The notes below the pieces were generated by a model. It ran no database searches, was not told the origin of the DNA, and worked only from the letters and a program-made list of their open reading frames with translations. From contig OY998176.1 in assembly GCA_963921935.1 (NCBI GenBank), positions 173,782,445-173,846,444 on the forward strand: a stretch of DNA of 64,000 nt, read 5' to 3'. Every line of letters begins with the position of its first letter. Positions within the stretch are counted from its first letter, which is position 1. Both the position numbers and the translations under genes were made by a program. Source of the stretch: Galeruca laticollis. Its lineage: Eukaryota > Arthropoda > Insecta > Coleoptera > Chrysomelidae. Positions 44,755-57,600 of the stretch are shown here, piece after piece.

Positions 44755-45482
44755 CCTTTTTAATGATATTAGGTGACGTATCAATTGAAAATTGCGGACG
44801 AGAGCCATTTTGGAAGATAATTTTCATTGGGATCATATGGCAAGTGATTCGACTTTTGGAAGCTTGTTCCAAGCCCTTTTCAATGACACCAATAAAAATA
44901 AAATATTCTTTCAACTATTAAAGCTATTAAAATTGTGATATATTTTGTTTACATAAAAAGTTACTTCCCAATAATTTAAATATGATAATAATATATGAAG
45001 AATGTCCAGCATTGACTTCTTGTCAATAAAAAAGTCTTTCATAATACCCATCCCGAAAGCGTTCAAGTGTCTCTCAGGAAACTAATATGCATTCTTCACG
45101 AATCCTATGCATTACTCCTTCATTGCAATCAATGGGAGTAATATAAACTTTAGACTAAAGGTACCCCCACAAAAAAATTTTTGTGAGTTCAAATAATTAG
45201 AATGAGTAGACCGCTATGTTGGACTCCGTAGTCCAATCCACCTACCAGGATATTGTTCATTCAAATACTGACTTACTGGTCCATAATAATGGGCAGGAGC
45301 ACCATTCTGCCTACAAGTTATCTCCAACTCACGGAATTCGTCAGCAGGATCCTCAAAATATTTGATCTTTATTGATGTCTTTGGAAAGGGTTTGGAATAT
45401 TCTTTCCCATTTGAAATCATCTTCCAAATCGACAGACGTGCGCCATTTTTGATGATAACGTCATCTAATATCATTAAAAAAA
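44755..45482. repeat. Inverted pair of related exon-like segments
   Basis: The plus-strand stretch 44755-44915 and the reverse complement of 45345-45482 share TTTTTAATGATATTAG, then TGACGT, TTTGGAAGAT and CAATAAA-type boxes, with a 30-base insertion in the left copy. Their translations are also related: GDVSIENCGREPFWKIIFIG on plus and DDVIIKNGARLSIWKMISNG on minus. In both, the coding-like part follows an ATATTAG that looks like a splice acceptor. They may be two copies of one exon or the arms of an unknown element. Confidence 0.6.
45214..45474 (-). pseudogene. Chimeric frame: unknown exon-like part plus mariner transposase fragment
   Basis: The minus-strand frame has two parts. The first (to about 45330) reads MILDDVIIKNGARLSIWKMI and KPFPKTSIKIKYFEDPADEF, which I do not recognise but which is repeated in inverted orientation at 44755. 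The second reads RQNGAPAHYYGPVSQYLNEQ and YPGRWIGLRSPT, the mariner-type block before the third catalytic residue (QQDGAPxHY...PGRWIGRRG). The rest of the transposase is absent. The catalytic D of QDGAP is N here. Confidence 0.6.
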
Positions 45483-46029
45483 CAGTACTTAGTTGTATTT
45501 CGTAAAATTATGAGTTTCTCACTTTTACGGTAAATAAGGAGGCGGGACTTTAGACCCCCAATGTATACATTCGCCTTGTGGTATGTCTGAGTATTCTGTA
45601 TGCCTAATTTAGTGTTAGTTTATTCTTTAATACATCTTTTACAATTGAGTTTGGGAAATTTGTAACAGAAAACATATAGAAGCGAAGGTTTACCTTGGAG
45701 AATAAGAATGTTATGAAATATTTCATATCTGTATATTTCTTAACATCTTATTGTATATATAAACTTTAGAGTAAATCTATCATATTTTCATACTGGCTTA
45801 TTAAGCCATAATAAGTTGTCGCCTGGGTAAGGACCAGACGGAAAACAGCAGTTTACTTTGTAATATGGATGAATTAACAAATGCGCAGTAATTATTTGGA
45901 GGGAACAACGTTAGATAAATGAATTGTTCATTTTACTAGAGTTTTTTGCGATTACTCAGAGCATGCTGGTAATACTCTTCTATTCGTAGATGGAACTCAA
46001 ATAGGATTGGAAATATTAAAAAATTTGCG
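45483..46029. other. Spacer without recognised features
   Basis: No motif or repeat was supported. Confidence 0.35.
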
Positions 46030-46253
46030 AACTGCTCAGAATTGCTGCCTTCTCAATCTATATATACGTTAATATGAATGTCCAGTTTGCCAAAGCTAGC
46101 CTTTAGTGTTTTGGGGATAAGGCCAATAGATGATACGATGTTCAATAAAACACTCTCCTCATGCCACTGCTGTATTATCTCACTTGCAACATCAAACTTT
46201 ACTATGTTCTCGTGGTATTTGGTTAGAACATTGTTAGATATTAGATTTAACAA
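46030..46253 (-). pseudogene. Short LINE-like C-terminal fragment
   Basis: The minus-strand frame reads KYHENIVKFDVASEIIQQWH, then VLLNIVSSIGLIPKTLKASF and GKLDIHINVYI, followed in a shifted frame by IEKAAILSSSQI. The pattern 'I-V-x-x-x-G-x-I-P-x-x-L ... Y-I-x-x-x-K-A-x-I-L' is one I associate with the region after the RT domain of several insect and arachnid retroelements. The clade cannot be named from this much. Confidence 0.42.
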
Positions 46254-46439
46254 TCAGCTCAAACTTTCTGAGCAATAAAATACGGCACTGGGCAGATCAC
46301 AGAGACATTCAATTCATCATTGAAATAGGTTCGCGACTCAAAAGCTACTGACTGAAGTGGATACAAAAATTCTTTCTAACGGTACATACTACTTGGTAGA
46401 ACAGAAGCCCAGATAAACGCAGAAAAGAAGTTCGATGAC

Positions 46440-48047
46440 TATTTAACCGATAAAAAGAATCAGGCAACTGGCAATAAGAAGTTCTGTGAGAGTATATCTG
46501 ACATTCCTTGCAGTACCACAATACACAAGATTCTCTCTAAGTCGATTGCCAAGATAGGGTCGATTAAGCGACCAGATAGCACTTTCACGACCTCTAGAAA
46601 AAAACAGCTTCTGATTGAAAACCACTTTCCCGGAAGTTTACCTTAGGATAACAATCGACCTCCCCACTTTGAGGGCGCAAGGCGGCCCAAAAAGAACGAT
46701 TGGGAGGTCGCCAAGGAAGTTATCACAGCGCCAGCAATTGAATAGGCAATTAAATCATTTCAGTCCTCCAAATCTCCCGGTGAGGATGACATCTTTCCAG
46801 ATCTGATACAAAACGGACTGGAATTACTCTTTCCAATCCTCATTAAACTGTATAGAGCTAGTCTGGCGTGGAATTATATACCACCCAGTTGGTTGGCGGC
46901 TGGGGTAGTATATATACCGAAAGTGGGCCGCACAGACCCACACCCTAAATCGGTCAGACCAATTACACTAACATCTTCCCTGCTCAAAGGACTTGAAATA
47001 GTACTAGATTGCCACATCAGGCGGGTAGAGTTATACAGCTCCCCCCTGAGCATCCACTAGTACGCTTATCAAACTGGCAAATCAACAGATTTAGCATTAC
47101 ATAACCTTGTTGGGGAAATCACATAATCCCTGAACAATAAGGATATTGCGGGGGCCATTTTTCTTGACATCGGAGGAGCATTTGACAATACACTACCGGC
47201 CTCCATTGGTTCAGCTTTGGCTGAAAATGGCATTAAACCAACGCTTTCCGGCTGGATGTATGCCATGCTCACTAATATAACAGTCAGTTCATCTCTTCAA
47301 GATGAGGCCATAAGCTTCAACGTTTCTAGGGGCTGCCCTACTGTAGTCACTCTTGATGGATGACCTGCTTGATAGTCTCGCAGGAAAAGGAGTAGAACTG
47401 CAAGCGTATGCAGACGACCTTGTCATTCTGGCAAGGACCAAGTCAGGACGGGTTGCATATAATATCCTCCAAAAGACTTTGGACGATGTCTACAGTTGGT
47501 GCCAGAGGGAACAGATGTCTATGATCTCTAGTGAAACTTTAATAGTTCCCTTCACTAGGAGAACGAATTTGACGGACCTTTCGCCACTTTCCTATAATGG
47601 CGAGGTTATACCATTTGCAGAGGAAGTGAAATATTTGGGGATCATCATAGATAAAAAACTTACTTGGAACGCTCACCTGGAAAAAGTTATCCATAAGACC
47701 AGACTATTCTTGAAGACATGTCGCAGGATCTGTGGAAAATCTTGGCGTTTGGAGCCCAAACAGATCCATTGGATGTGATGATTGTTAGACCAATGATCAC
47801 ATATGGAGCCATTGCTTGGTGGTCAAAAGCCTTACAGGGAACGGACCAAGCAAAGCTCTCGGGTATTCAGAGACAGGCTTGTATGGCTATCGCTGGTGCT
47901 GTCAGTGCCACACCGTCAGCAGCACGGACAAATGCTCGGGCGCCAGATTATTTTACGTGGTTCACTCCACGGCTCCTTGACCCTCAGCGTCAAGAGTTCC
48001 AGGTAGCCTCAGATGGAGGTTACGGAAAATTCCAGGGGTCTCGTTGA
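46440..48047 (+). pseudogene. LINE reverse transcriptase remnant (jockey/I-group)
   Basis: The connecting region FCESISDIPCSTTIHKILSK, then IKRPDSTFTTSRKKQLLIEN and HFPGSL (46480-46640), precedes an RT. RT motifs follow in shifting frames: FQSSKSPGEDDIFPDLIQNG, WLAAGVVYIPKVGRTDPHPK, VRPITLTSSLLKGLE, AIFLDIGGAFDNTLPASIG, VSRGCPTVVTLD, LQAYADDLVILARTKSG (47395-47460), then EVKYLGIIIDKKLTWNAHL. The thumb MYVMIVRPMITYGAIAWWSK continues to IAGAVSATPSAA at about 47920. The YADD catalytic box is intact, and the GCPQGGVLSP box is damaged (GCPTVVTLD). Frames 47353-47778 and 47718-48047 overlap because of a frameshift near 47770. The 3' end of the gene and the endonuclease are absent. Confidence 0.85.
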
Positions 48048-48736
48048 ATTTAACACGTCTACAAAACTATAGCCCTTAGACGGCGATGCTACGGGATATG
48101 AAGAAAACACTGATTGTATTTATTTGTATATTACATGTCCTATTTAAAGTATATATACAAAATAACACTCAACAATTTCTGAGTATTTTCAAGCGGTACT
48201 GAATCAGTTAAATATATACAGTATGCGAATGTGCTCATGCACCATGCGAAATTTGACGGTATTAAGGAATGTGAGCAATGACAAAATAAACCACCTAACG
48301 GCTCACCAAAATGCGGTATTGTATTCTTAAATAGCCAGACTACTAAATCGTTTACTGAAATTAATTATGAAACTTTTAAAACTCGGCGTTGCAAGAATAT
48401 TCATATGAAAAAAAAAGAAATTCTGTGGCCAATAGTCTTCGACTGAGGCCATCCCTGTTCCCAACACACACACAAAACTCAGCGTAATATTTATTCGGTT
48501 TTCAAAATAAATTTTCACTTACTCAGAAAATGAGGGACGGTCGGACAGTCGACTTTTAAAAACTATCGATTTAATAACTTGACTGACACGCAGTAGCAAA
48601 TTGCAAAAATCTTTTGAACGGCCATAGGTGGACAGCGAGAGATATCTCGATTCAGCTCTCCAATAACACTTTTTTGGAATTTATAATTTAATTCCTACCT
48701 AAAATTTTTGGCGATAACGGTGGTGAGGGCATTACC
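48048..48736. other. Spacer, may include the 5' part of the following LINE
   Basis: No element end or motif is seen. The I-like LINE must start in or near this stretch because its ORF1 lacks the expected N-terminal region. Its 5' boundary and target duplication were not located. Confidence 0.3.
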
Positions 48737-49465
48737 TTGAATCGATTTACTTACAACGAGAAATATTTCTACTATACTGGACGTTATGGTCATTCAGCTA
48801 CCGAGTGCAAATCAAAAAAACGTTGTAAAAAATGCGGAAATGAGGAAAAAAATTATTGTCCTGATAAATGTGCAAAATTTTGTATTTATTGTAAAAATAT
48901 CAACCATGAGTCAGTTTTTAAGGAATGTCCTGAATATATAAAACAAAAAAAAACGAAAGAAGCTATGGCAAACTTAAATATTTCTTTTAAAGAAGCTGAG
49001 AAAGTACTCGAAAACCCATGTTACTCCAGTTTTGTTCAAAAAACTAAATTTGCACCGTTAATAAACTCCGACACAGAATTCCCTTCATTTAAAGTTGCCT
49101 CCCACTATCAATCTAATCCCGCTACGGCTCATAAAAGTAGAATTACTGAAAAACACTATTCAACCCCGATTGTCAGTCCTCCGAAGAGGAGGAGAAATGA
49201 TGAGACTACGTCTAATTTTCCTCCTATTCGTAGAGAGTTCCAGACCAATTTTTGCGCGGGTCCAGTATTTCAGTTTGGACAATGTGAGCCTTCAAATGAG
49301 TTCAATAAATTCATAACCCAGCTCAGTGCTACATTAAAAACCTTAATAAAAGAAAGCTTTCAAAATTTTGCTAAGTCTTCTCCAAATATGGCTACTAACC
49401 TTAAAGTAAATGAAATTGAATTTGAAAATGAAGTTATAGAAATTGTTAATAACATTTTTGCATAA
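48737..49465 (+). CDS. LINE ORF1 (Gag-like) with zinc knuckles, 5'-truncated
   Basis: The frame is open for 242 codons. It begins inside the zinc-knuckle region: YYTGRYGHSATECKSKK, CKKCGNEEKNYC, CIYCKNINHESVFKEC. The first knuckle has lost its two leading cysteines (F-Y-Y where C-x-x-C is expected). FKECPEYIKQKKTKEAMANL and ISFKEAEKVL are the conserved segment after the knuckles in I-group ORF1 proteins. The rest is a Ser/Pro-rich, basic tail (PPKRRRNDETTSNFPPIRRE). The product would bind element RNA. The start methionine is uncertain because the N-terminal half of a normal ORF1 is not visible upstream. Confidence 0.72.
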   Translation: MNRFTYNEKYFYYTGRYGHSATECKSKKRCKKCGNEEKNYCPDKCAKFCIYCKNINHESVFKECPEYIKQKKTKEAMANLNISFKEAEKVLENPCYSSFVQKTKFAPLINSDTEFPSFKVASHYQSNPATAHKSRITEKHYSTPIVSPPKRRRNDETTSNFPPIRREFQTNFCAGPVFQFGQCEPSNEFNKFITQLSATLKTLIKESFQNFAKSSPNMATNLKVNEIEFENEVIEIVNNIFA

Positions 49466-49470
49466 ATAAA

Positions 49471-52400
49471 ATGACCTCTAAAAGCATTAAAATTATTCAG
49501 TGGAATATTCGATCGATAAACGCTAACCAATATTCTTTACATCCATTGCTGTTGGAAGAACATTTTGATATAGCAGTTATATCGGAAACCTGGTGCAAAC
49601 CTTCAGATACTGTTTGTTTCAATAACTTTAGTGTGGTGAGCAGAAGCAGAAGTAGGGGATATGGTGGTGTTGCCATCCTTTTATCCAATAATATTAACTA
49701 CGAATCTATTTCATTTGTTCATAATTTTAATCCAAACTTGGAAGTTTGTGGCGTAAATATTAGCATTGATCAGAGAAAGTATTCGATATTGAGTGTGTAC
49801 CGACCGGCAAAAGTTAAAGTAACAGCGCAAGATTACGTTAATCTTTTTTCGCAAATTAACAATGACTACACTGTCACTGGTGATTTTAATGCACATCATG
49901 GCTTGTGGGGGTCAGTATCGAGTTCCCCGGAAGGCAATACATTAGTGGAAGCTCTAGATTCTATTCCTCATTTAGTTATCGGAAATAACGGATCTGCTAC
50001 GAGAGCCACTCCCCCTGGTCAGGCCAAGTCGGTTGTGGATCTTACTATTTTATCTTCCAGCTTATGTTCATCTTTTGACTGGACCGTCCTGCCAGATACA
50101 TATGGATCTGATCACTTTCCCATCCGAATTTCTATGAATGACATCAAGATTCAAAATATGATGTTGATATCATCAGCTAAGTGGTCGATGTCTAATGCTA
50201 ATTGGGATCAATTCAGACTCTTCATTGAACAAGCTATAAGACCGGAACCAACTCTACATAGTACTAACGAAATGATTTTATTCTTATTAGAATCAATAAC
50301 AAATGCCGCGAACAAATCCTGTACGTTAATCCGACCCTCAACCAAGAACGTCAAAACTCCACCGTGGTGAGATGGCGAGTGTCTGACTGCTTCCACTTTA
50401 AGGAAAAATGCCTTCAAAGCATACAAATCGAATCTAACTCTTTCAAATTTTAACGAGTATAAGAGACACCAAGCTATCTGTAAACGCACTTTCCGTTCAA
50501 AAGCCAAATCTAGCTGGGCAAGATACTGCTCCACTCTTAACAGACAAACTCCTCCCTCAGACATTTGGAGAAGAATAAATAAGATTTAGGGTCGCAAAAA
50601 GTATACTGCTATTGATGAATCTATGGTAGAACGACTTTTAACAAAAATTGCTCCTGATTATGCACACCTAACTATAAAAATTCCGAACAACCACATTGAT
50701 TCTCACTTTTTGCTAACTGCTATCATACCTGACGAGATTGAAGCAAATATAAAAACCTCAAAAAATACATATCCCGGTATTGACGGGATAAACTATCTTA
50801 TGTTAGCAAATCTCTCCGTAATTGCCAAACTCTATCTCTGCAAAATATATAACAACATTTTACTTAAAGGGGATAATTGTGATTCTCTCAAACAATGCCT
50901 GGTTATTCCTATACCCAAAGTAAACGACCCCACTGCCTTCAGGCCTATCTCTCATGTCTTGTATATTGAAAACATTTGAACGTATCATGAAAACTAGACT
51001 AGAATGGTGGTGTGAAAGCAGAAATTTGTTTCCGATATCCCAGTTTGGTTTCCGGAGGACAAAAGGAACTATCGACTGTCTTTCGCAGCTGATATCCAGT
51101 TAACTTACTCCAGCAATAGTTATATATCTGCCATATTTCTTGACATTTTGGGCGCTTATGACAATGTCATCCTAAATATACTTTTCAAGAAACTGACGCA
51201 CTTAGGAATTCCAACTATGTGTGCATATGTTTTGGTAAACTTATTTGTTAATAGGCAAGTATTCGTCCGGTGCAACGATAGACTGATCGGCCCAAGAGTA
51301 GTTCACCAAGGCTTACCTCAAGGCTCCGTTCTTAGCCCTATTTTGTTTAATATATACACCATGGAGCTTCATGGAATGGATATTAACTGCGAAATCTTAC
51401 AATATGCAGACGATTTCTGTTTTTATACCATGAAAAACTCTTATGACCAATGTATTGATTCTACGAAACAAATTATATATAGTACTAGAGAATATTTTTT
51501 TAATCAAGGACTAGATCTTACCCCTAATAAATCCACTGTGATTTTCTTTACTCGACATCGTTTACCGATCCTATCCAGTGTAATGATAAGTAACCTAAGT
51601 ATACCTGTGCACAATAATTTTACCTATCTTGGTATTACACTGGATACTAAACTTACATGGAATGAACACATCAATAAATGTTCAATAAAATGTGAAAAAA
51701 GCTTAAATGTTATCAAAGCAATTAATCGATATCAATGGAGTGCTGACCCCAAAGTTAATTTAATGTTCTATCGTGCATATACTAGATCCATTCTTGATTA
51801 CGGTTGCTTCCTATATGGGTCTGCCACGAACACTCGACTTAGAAAACTAGATCGAATCCAGTATAAAGCCCTGAGGTTGGTTTTGTGTGCACTTAAATCC
51901 ACACCCACAGAAAATCTCTTAGCTGAATGTACGGAACCTCCCCTGCATTCAAGCTAACAATCAGATTAAACTACTGCGAAAAATATCTGACATATCTAAG
52001 TCTAATTTAGTTGATAAGTGGTGGCAGAATAAAAATTCTCCAACATTAGCCGTAGCGTATCCCAATGTCTCCTCCTATTTAGAGACTTCAGCGGAAAATA
52101 CATTCTATCAAGCCTCTTTTGATATCTCATATTCTCGGACCAACGATTGCTTTCCTTCTTTTGATGGTAATAACCCCATTGCTCTTCATGAACTGATTGG
52201 AGAGTTTGAAAAACCATGCAAGATTTTCACAGATGGTTCGAAGTCAAAATTAGGAATCGGTTGTGCTGTATACATCCAAAACTATGAAGAATCTCTAATG
52301 TTTAAGTTGAACCAGCATTGTTCAATATATTCCGCAGAACTATTTGCAATACACCAAGCTCTAGAATGGGCCGTTGAAAGACAAATCTCTGATCAGCAAG

Positions 52401-53092
52401 TTCTAGTCATGTCTGATTCAAAGTCTGCGTTATCTGCTATAGAAAACTCACATAATCAGCTTCACAAGAATGGGCTCGTTGTAAGAATTTTAAAAAATCA
52501 ACTTAAATTACACGGAGTGAATCGTTCTGTTTGTTTCATTTGGGTAAAGCGGCACATCGGTATTTTTGTTAACATTGAAGCAGATTACTTTGCTAAAGAA
52601 GCGATATTAAAAGGTACAGAAATCAGTTGGCTAGATAGAAATGATATAATAGCAATACGTAGACAATGTTTGAAGCAAAATTGGGATATTGAATGGCACA
52701 CCTTCTGTAATCGAAGTAATAATATTTATACCAAAATCCACCCTGCTTTACCTATTGAGCCTTTTGCTGCAAGAAGTTATCCCAATAGAAACATCTACTC
52801 CATGTTCGTCAGATGTATTTCTAATCATGCCACTGTAAAAGCGTACCTTCACAGATTCAAACTAAGTGAATCGGAATTTTGTGATTGCGACGGCAATGTT
52901 GATGACATCAATCACTGGATGTTTGGCTGCTTACATAATGACGATGCAGTTAGGTATTTGATGAAATCCCTTATGAATGAACGGATTCCGATCCCTCAGA
53001 ATCAAGCTACAGCTTTTTATCTCTCTCGGCGAAATCCTAGGCTAAACGAAATCATATGGGAGTTATTAAAAAGGACTAATAAAAGAATCTAG
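49471..53092 (+). pseudogene. LINE ORF2: endonuclease, reverse transcriptase and RNase H
   Basis: Endonuclease at 49471-50370: IIQWNIRSINAN, VISETWCK, VYRPAK, VTGDFNAHHGLWG and YGSDHFPI, holding all the usual catalytic residues. The frame then meets a stop (50368-50370) and another at 50587. The RT follows with PGIDGINYLMLANL, AIFLDILGAYDNVILNILFK, HQGLPQGSVLSPILFNIYTM and LQYADDFCFYT, then FTYLGITLDTKLTWNEHINK. RNase H at about 52228-52600 carries IFTDGSKSKLGIGCAVY, SAELFAIHQALEWAV, LVMSDSKSALSA and EADYFAKEA (D-E-D-D). The tail reads RCISNHATVKAYL, CDCDGNVDDINHWMFGC and RRNPRLNEIIWELL. Frameshifts lie near 50955, 51100 and 51945. Endonuclease nicks target DNA, RT copies the RNA, and RNase H removes it. 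Confidence 0.9.
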
Positions 53093-53634
53093 TATTGAAT
53101 GTCTGTTTCTGTTTCAGTGTAGATCTGTTCAGTCTTGTTCCTCGTGTCTATCCATGTGTTATATATTTCACCTTGTATCCGTTGCCCGTTTTGTCTGTTA
53201 TAAAGTCGCTATGAAAGGCACCCTAGCGTGAAAAGTATCCCTGTGTAATCCTGTTGTAAGTATCCACTACTAAGACCCATCGTTAAGTTGATTAGGGCCG
53301 TGAATGGAGACTACTTGCTTTGTCAATGCAGTGTTTACAGTATACTTAACAATATACCTATATACTATGCCTATCCTCCTATGCTAACTATTGAAACAGG
53401 TTGTACAATAAATTCGTGGCTGAATGGATCAGGCTATCCAAAGCCATTAAAAAAAAGTTTCTAAATTTCGAACGTCTCTACTTTATAGTTTTTCATCATA
53501 ATCTGGACACCACTGACTGTCATTTAAGCACCTTTTTGATGTTTTTTCGAAAATTCTATTAAACGCCTATTAAGACAATTTTTCAACAATTCCAGTTATT
53601 TATCTAATTTATTTAAAAGTGAAAATAAATGAAG

Positions 53635-54670
53635 ATTCAGACGAGCAAGTGTTTACAACTACTCCACTGGAGTTGCACGAACAAGCTAAGAATATTTCCA
53701 ATTATTTGTTACCCATGAAATCTAAAGAACGCTCGCAAAGTGCTACTAATTATTAAATAACTGTAAAAAAATTAGAAATGCAAAAACTTAACCGAAAATG
53801 TATTACTTGCTTATTTATCGGAAAGATCAAAGGATGTTAATTCAGCTACATTGTGTTCTGAAGTTTCTATGCTGAGAAGCAACTTCAAAGTCAAAGAAAG
53901 TATCAATTTAGACACTTTTCATAAAGTTGAAGCATTCTGGACAAACTTCTGTAAATTACCAGCCCAAAACGTCTAATATTTGAATACAAGAACAATGTAT
54001 TAAATTTTTGAAAAAAGCAGATGATTCACATTATCTTATGATGAAGGTAAGTGAAATTATGATAAATTAATTTTGATTTTTACTATGATTACATGTTTCT
54101 CTTATATTGGGAATCTACGGAACTTGATCACATAGATATCAGAGGAGACGTAGTGAACGTAACCGTTCCAGTGACAGGAAAATAATATGACAAAACGTTT
54201 AAAATCACAAATAAAACCGTTGATCGATTGAATTTACTTGGAGTATACAACAAATATGTTTCCCTTAAACCTACCCTAACTCTTCATAGTCGTTGATACA
54301 AGAATGATAAATGCACAGTTCAACCGATCGGGACAAATATAACTAATTAGCAAAATTCCTAGCACAGTAGTCACTTTTCTAGAACTGCCCGAACCCAGTA
54401 CATATACAGGATATTGCTTCCGTCGTTAACAATCAAAAGACATTGAGGTTAGCGTTCTTCTGATGTTGCAGAAAGCTATATTGATGTGTGCTTATCTCAT
54501 AAAATGCTTATTTCACAAAATATTTTGACAAATTAAGAACAGCCACCTAGCACTAGTAATAAATTAATTGAAGTGGTTAATGTATCTAACTCATCAACTT
54601 GATCCATAGAAATGCCAATCCATAATTGTGCTCAAGTATTAATTAACATCAACTACTACAATACATTTTG
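53635..54670 (+). pseudogene. Crypton-like tyrosine recombinase fossil
   Basis: No open frame survives, but a series of motifs in order does. EDSDEQVFTTTPLELHEQAK then NYLLPMKSKERSQSATN, and ENVLLAYLSERSKDVNSATL with CSEVSMLRSNFKVKESINLD, form the N-terminal DNA-binding half (53635-53920). Farther on come WESTELDHIDIRGDVVNVTV, KNDKCTVQPIGTNI and SKIPSTVVTFLELPEPSTYT, then GYCFRR at about 54410. There the Crypton recombinases of animals have G-H-C-F-R-R with the catalytic His and Arg; the His is Tyr here. PIHNCAQVLINI near 54615 matches the tail. Many stops and frame changes are present. The catalytic C-terminal Tyr was not found. No element borders are seen. Confidence 0.68.
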
Positions 54671-57600
54671 TTTGGTTTATTTCGAAGCGAAAAACAGTTG
54701 TATGTCACACAGGTATAAAAACATTTGCGGGCCAGCAACTGCTTACTTTCTGTCCTTGAGACACAATATACTATAAAAGGAATCTAATAGTGGCGTATCA
54801 ATTTTATTTTCAAATCAGTCATATTTTCAAAAATAATTTATTCATCAAGCAGAGCTTTGTTGATAATTTATCTGGAAGAAGTGAGGATTCGATACAAAGG
54901 CGCATTAAAGACACTATTTTGTGAATTGTCTGCCCAACCGCGTTGAAAGACATCGTAAGTGTCGAACCACGTTCCAGCTAAATAAACTATATTTATATTA
55001 CTTTCTCCATAACTTAAAATATGTCTTAAATTGTTACAACGAAGTAGCACAATATGGACGATTCCATAATAAACTATCTATTTTTTTTATACTTGAAACC
55101 ACATTCTATTAAAATTTGCTGAAATGCTTCTTATGATTTATATTTAAAATCGTGCAATGTGATAAACGTTATTTCTAATGCTGAGACTTGATTTTTTTTG
55201 TACTTGATATAAACCATTAGACGAATCAGCTAATAATGCATCATCTATCCGACGGCTGACGATAAGTTTTCGTTTTTTATCATGTTGAATCACAACGCTT
55301 CGTTTAATCAATAAACAAATTGTGGAATAAGTAATTTTCGTAAACTTGCATATTTTTTCGATTATTTTATCTTGCGTTAAATAGACATTTTCTGCTATTG
55401 AGCAAGAATACATATTTAAACTTACTTGTACTTGAAAATGCAAATCTCGATATTATATTCCCCTAATTTTGATTGTAATTATTCAAAATTGCATTATCAA
55501 GACGTATTTAATCATTAATTCGGAGATCATCATAACTTACATTACAATATTAGCAGGAATTTCATTATTAATGTGAATAGTTATTATGAGTAATATGTTA
55601 GATTCAGCATCTACCTCAAAAGGTCTCCAGAAAGCCATTTCACAAATATTACTAAAGAAATCAAATACAACTGTTTATAAAATAATTAAACTTCATTCAA
55701 TGAATGTTTCGTGAATACTACGAGATTATTCAGAAGGCATTACGCCCTAATTTTCTTTGAAAAAATATATCTTGTGTGTTTGTGCGACCGATATTCCAAC
55801 AATTGTTTCAAAGAACTACATAGTTGGATTTGAATAATTATCATTAGCGATGTTGATACTCAAAAGAAAGTAGTGCTTCCCGTAGCTAGTGAAAAGGGGC
55901 CACCGATATGTATTGGTAAATTTATCGGTATTACTTTATATACACTTAAAGCGCTTACTAACGAAATATCGCATTGCCCTTGTAAAATCATCTTTTCCAG
56001 ACCCACTTTGAAAGAAGAGTACTTTTCACTACCACAACACCAATACTCACACTATCTGACGCGCTCATCGATAATAGAGTTATCCTCTTCAGGAAGTGAA
56101 ACTTTAGTCTCTCAAGAGATAAACTTGGATATCTGAAGCAGCGTCACAGAATGTTCATATATTGGTATTGAAAATTATATTTAGCAGTGATATTGAGTTA
56201 ATGTTGAATTTTCTGTCCACTCGATGTATATAATTTGATGTCATCCTCGTACGAAAAGTGGAATACAGTGCATTTGGTGTTCCTGTTCGCGTTAATTTCG
56301 AAGATTTATTATGTGTTTTACGATTATTTTATATAAGACTCGTCACCAAACAATATAGAGTCAATGGATGGAGATACGCTTGTATATTTCATTACGAATA
56401 TTATTCTCATCAGAATCAAGACACCTATTAGTTATATTAATGTTTTCATTATGATTATTGTAATATTTTTCTTATTTATTTAAATAGTTTTCTACCCGAA
56501 GGGTGGGATAAATTTATACACATGGTATATCTGCATACGTAATTTATTTATACACTTATACTTAATTTATATACACACTCAATATCTAATTGATATTAAA
56601 TATAATAATACACTGTTAACTATTCTTCTTTACTCGTTCAGCTGCGTTCGCTATGAAAACAAACTGTAGACTGACTGCGGTTCGTAGGTAGTCACTTATA
56701 TATTTAAACGCTTTTCTGGAACATTTGGATACCTGAAATTTTTATATTGCGGCTCCCAACAAACAACCGACCTCCTTAGAAATGCTTCTATAAAAATAAT
56801 AATAAAAAAAGACTTCCTAAAAATATGCGCGCTCGCGCCAACATGTTAACCTTTATAGATCTTATTAGAGAGGGTCAGCACCAGCGTGCGATTTCGTACT
56901 ATTATTATCAATAATAATTGTAACTAAACATTGTTATTGATAATAATGTTTAAAAATCACTATATTTCTAAAATACTATTCAGGTTGTCTATAATTAATA
57001 GTGGGAAATATTTTTACAGTTGAATTTTGACCTCAAAATATTAAGAGTCAACCTGAATCAATTGGATATTATGTGGCTCCCTACTTAGTTATAGCGTATT
57101 CTATTTAAAAATGTACAAATTATTTGTCCTCAGTAGTTTCACTCTCTCTGACTTGTCATACTTGGGATAGGTACTGTACACTCTACTAAATTATGTTATA
57201 TAAATGTTTCTGGCTATAACCGGGGGCGTACAACAGGGACAGGTAACTGATTAACTCTTCCAAAATTCTACACCACTGGCGGTATTGCCATTTTGGGAGC
57301 ATTTTTCGATTCTATAACACTCAGTACGATGTACGATTTAGTAGGGTGTACAATACCTACACCTCCCGCCAATTATGACAAGAATACATCAAATAGTTTC
57401 AAAGTACTTGGCAGAGATAATCGTTAAATGTTCAAGTAAAACATCCTGTAACTAAGCAAGGAGCCACAATTTATCTAAGTGCTTCAGGTTGATTCTTAAT
57501 ATATTGAGATCAAGATTCAACAGGAAAGATATATCCAAGTATTAATGAAACAGCCTGTGTAAACGCAAATTTTTATTTCCAAAACACTTCGTACACGAAA

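Larger units (their letters stand above)
48737..53460 (+). mobile_element. I-like LINE with ORF1, endonuclease, RT and RNase H
   Basis: It carries ORF1 (48737-49465) and ORF2 (49471-53092) in the usual order, separated by five bases. The coding order endonuclease-RT-RNase H is characteristic of the I group of LINEs. The 3' end is probably the A-run at about 53450-53460 (CCATTAAAAAAAAG) after a 360 bp untranslated tail with an AATAAA at 53407. It is the most complete element in the window but carries stops and frameshifts in ORF2, so it is not autonomous as it stands. Confidence 0.85.

Noticed and set aside
46078..46278. 66-residue plus-strand frame
   Set aside because: Antisense to the minus-strand LINE-like fragment whose motif pattern is the better explanation.
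55144..55443. Possible transposase HTH on the minus strand
   Set aside because: The similarity to a helix-turn-helix is weak and no downstream catalytic block was found; it is left as an unassigned frame.
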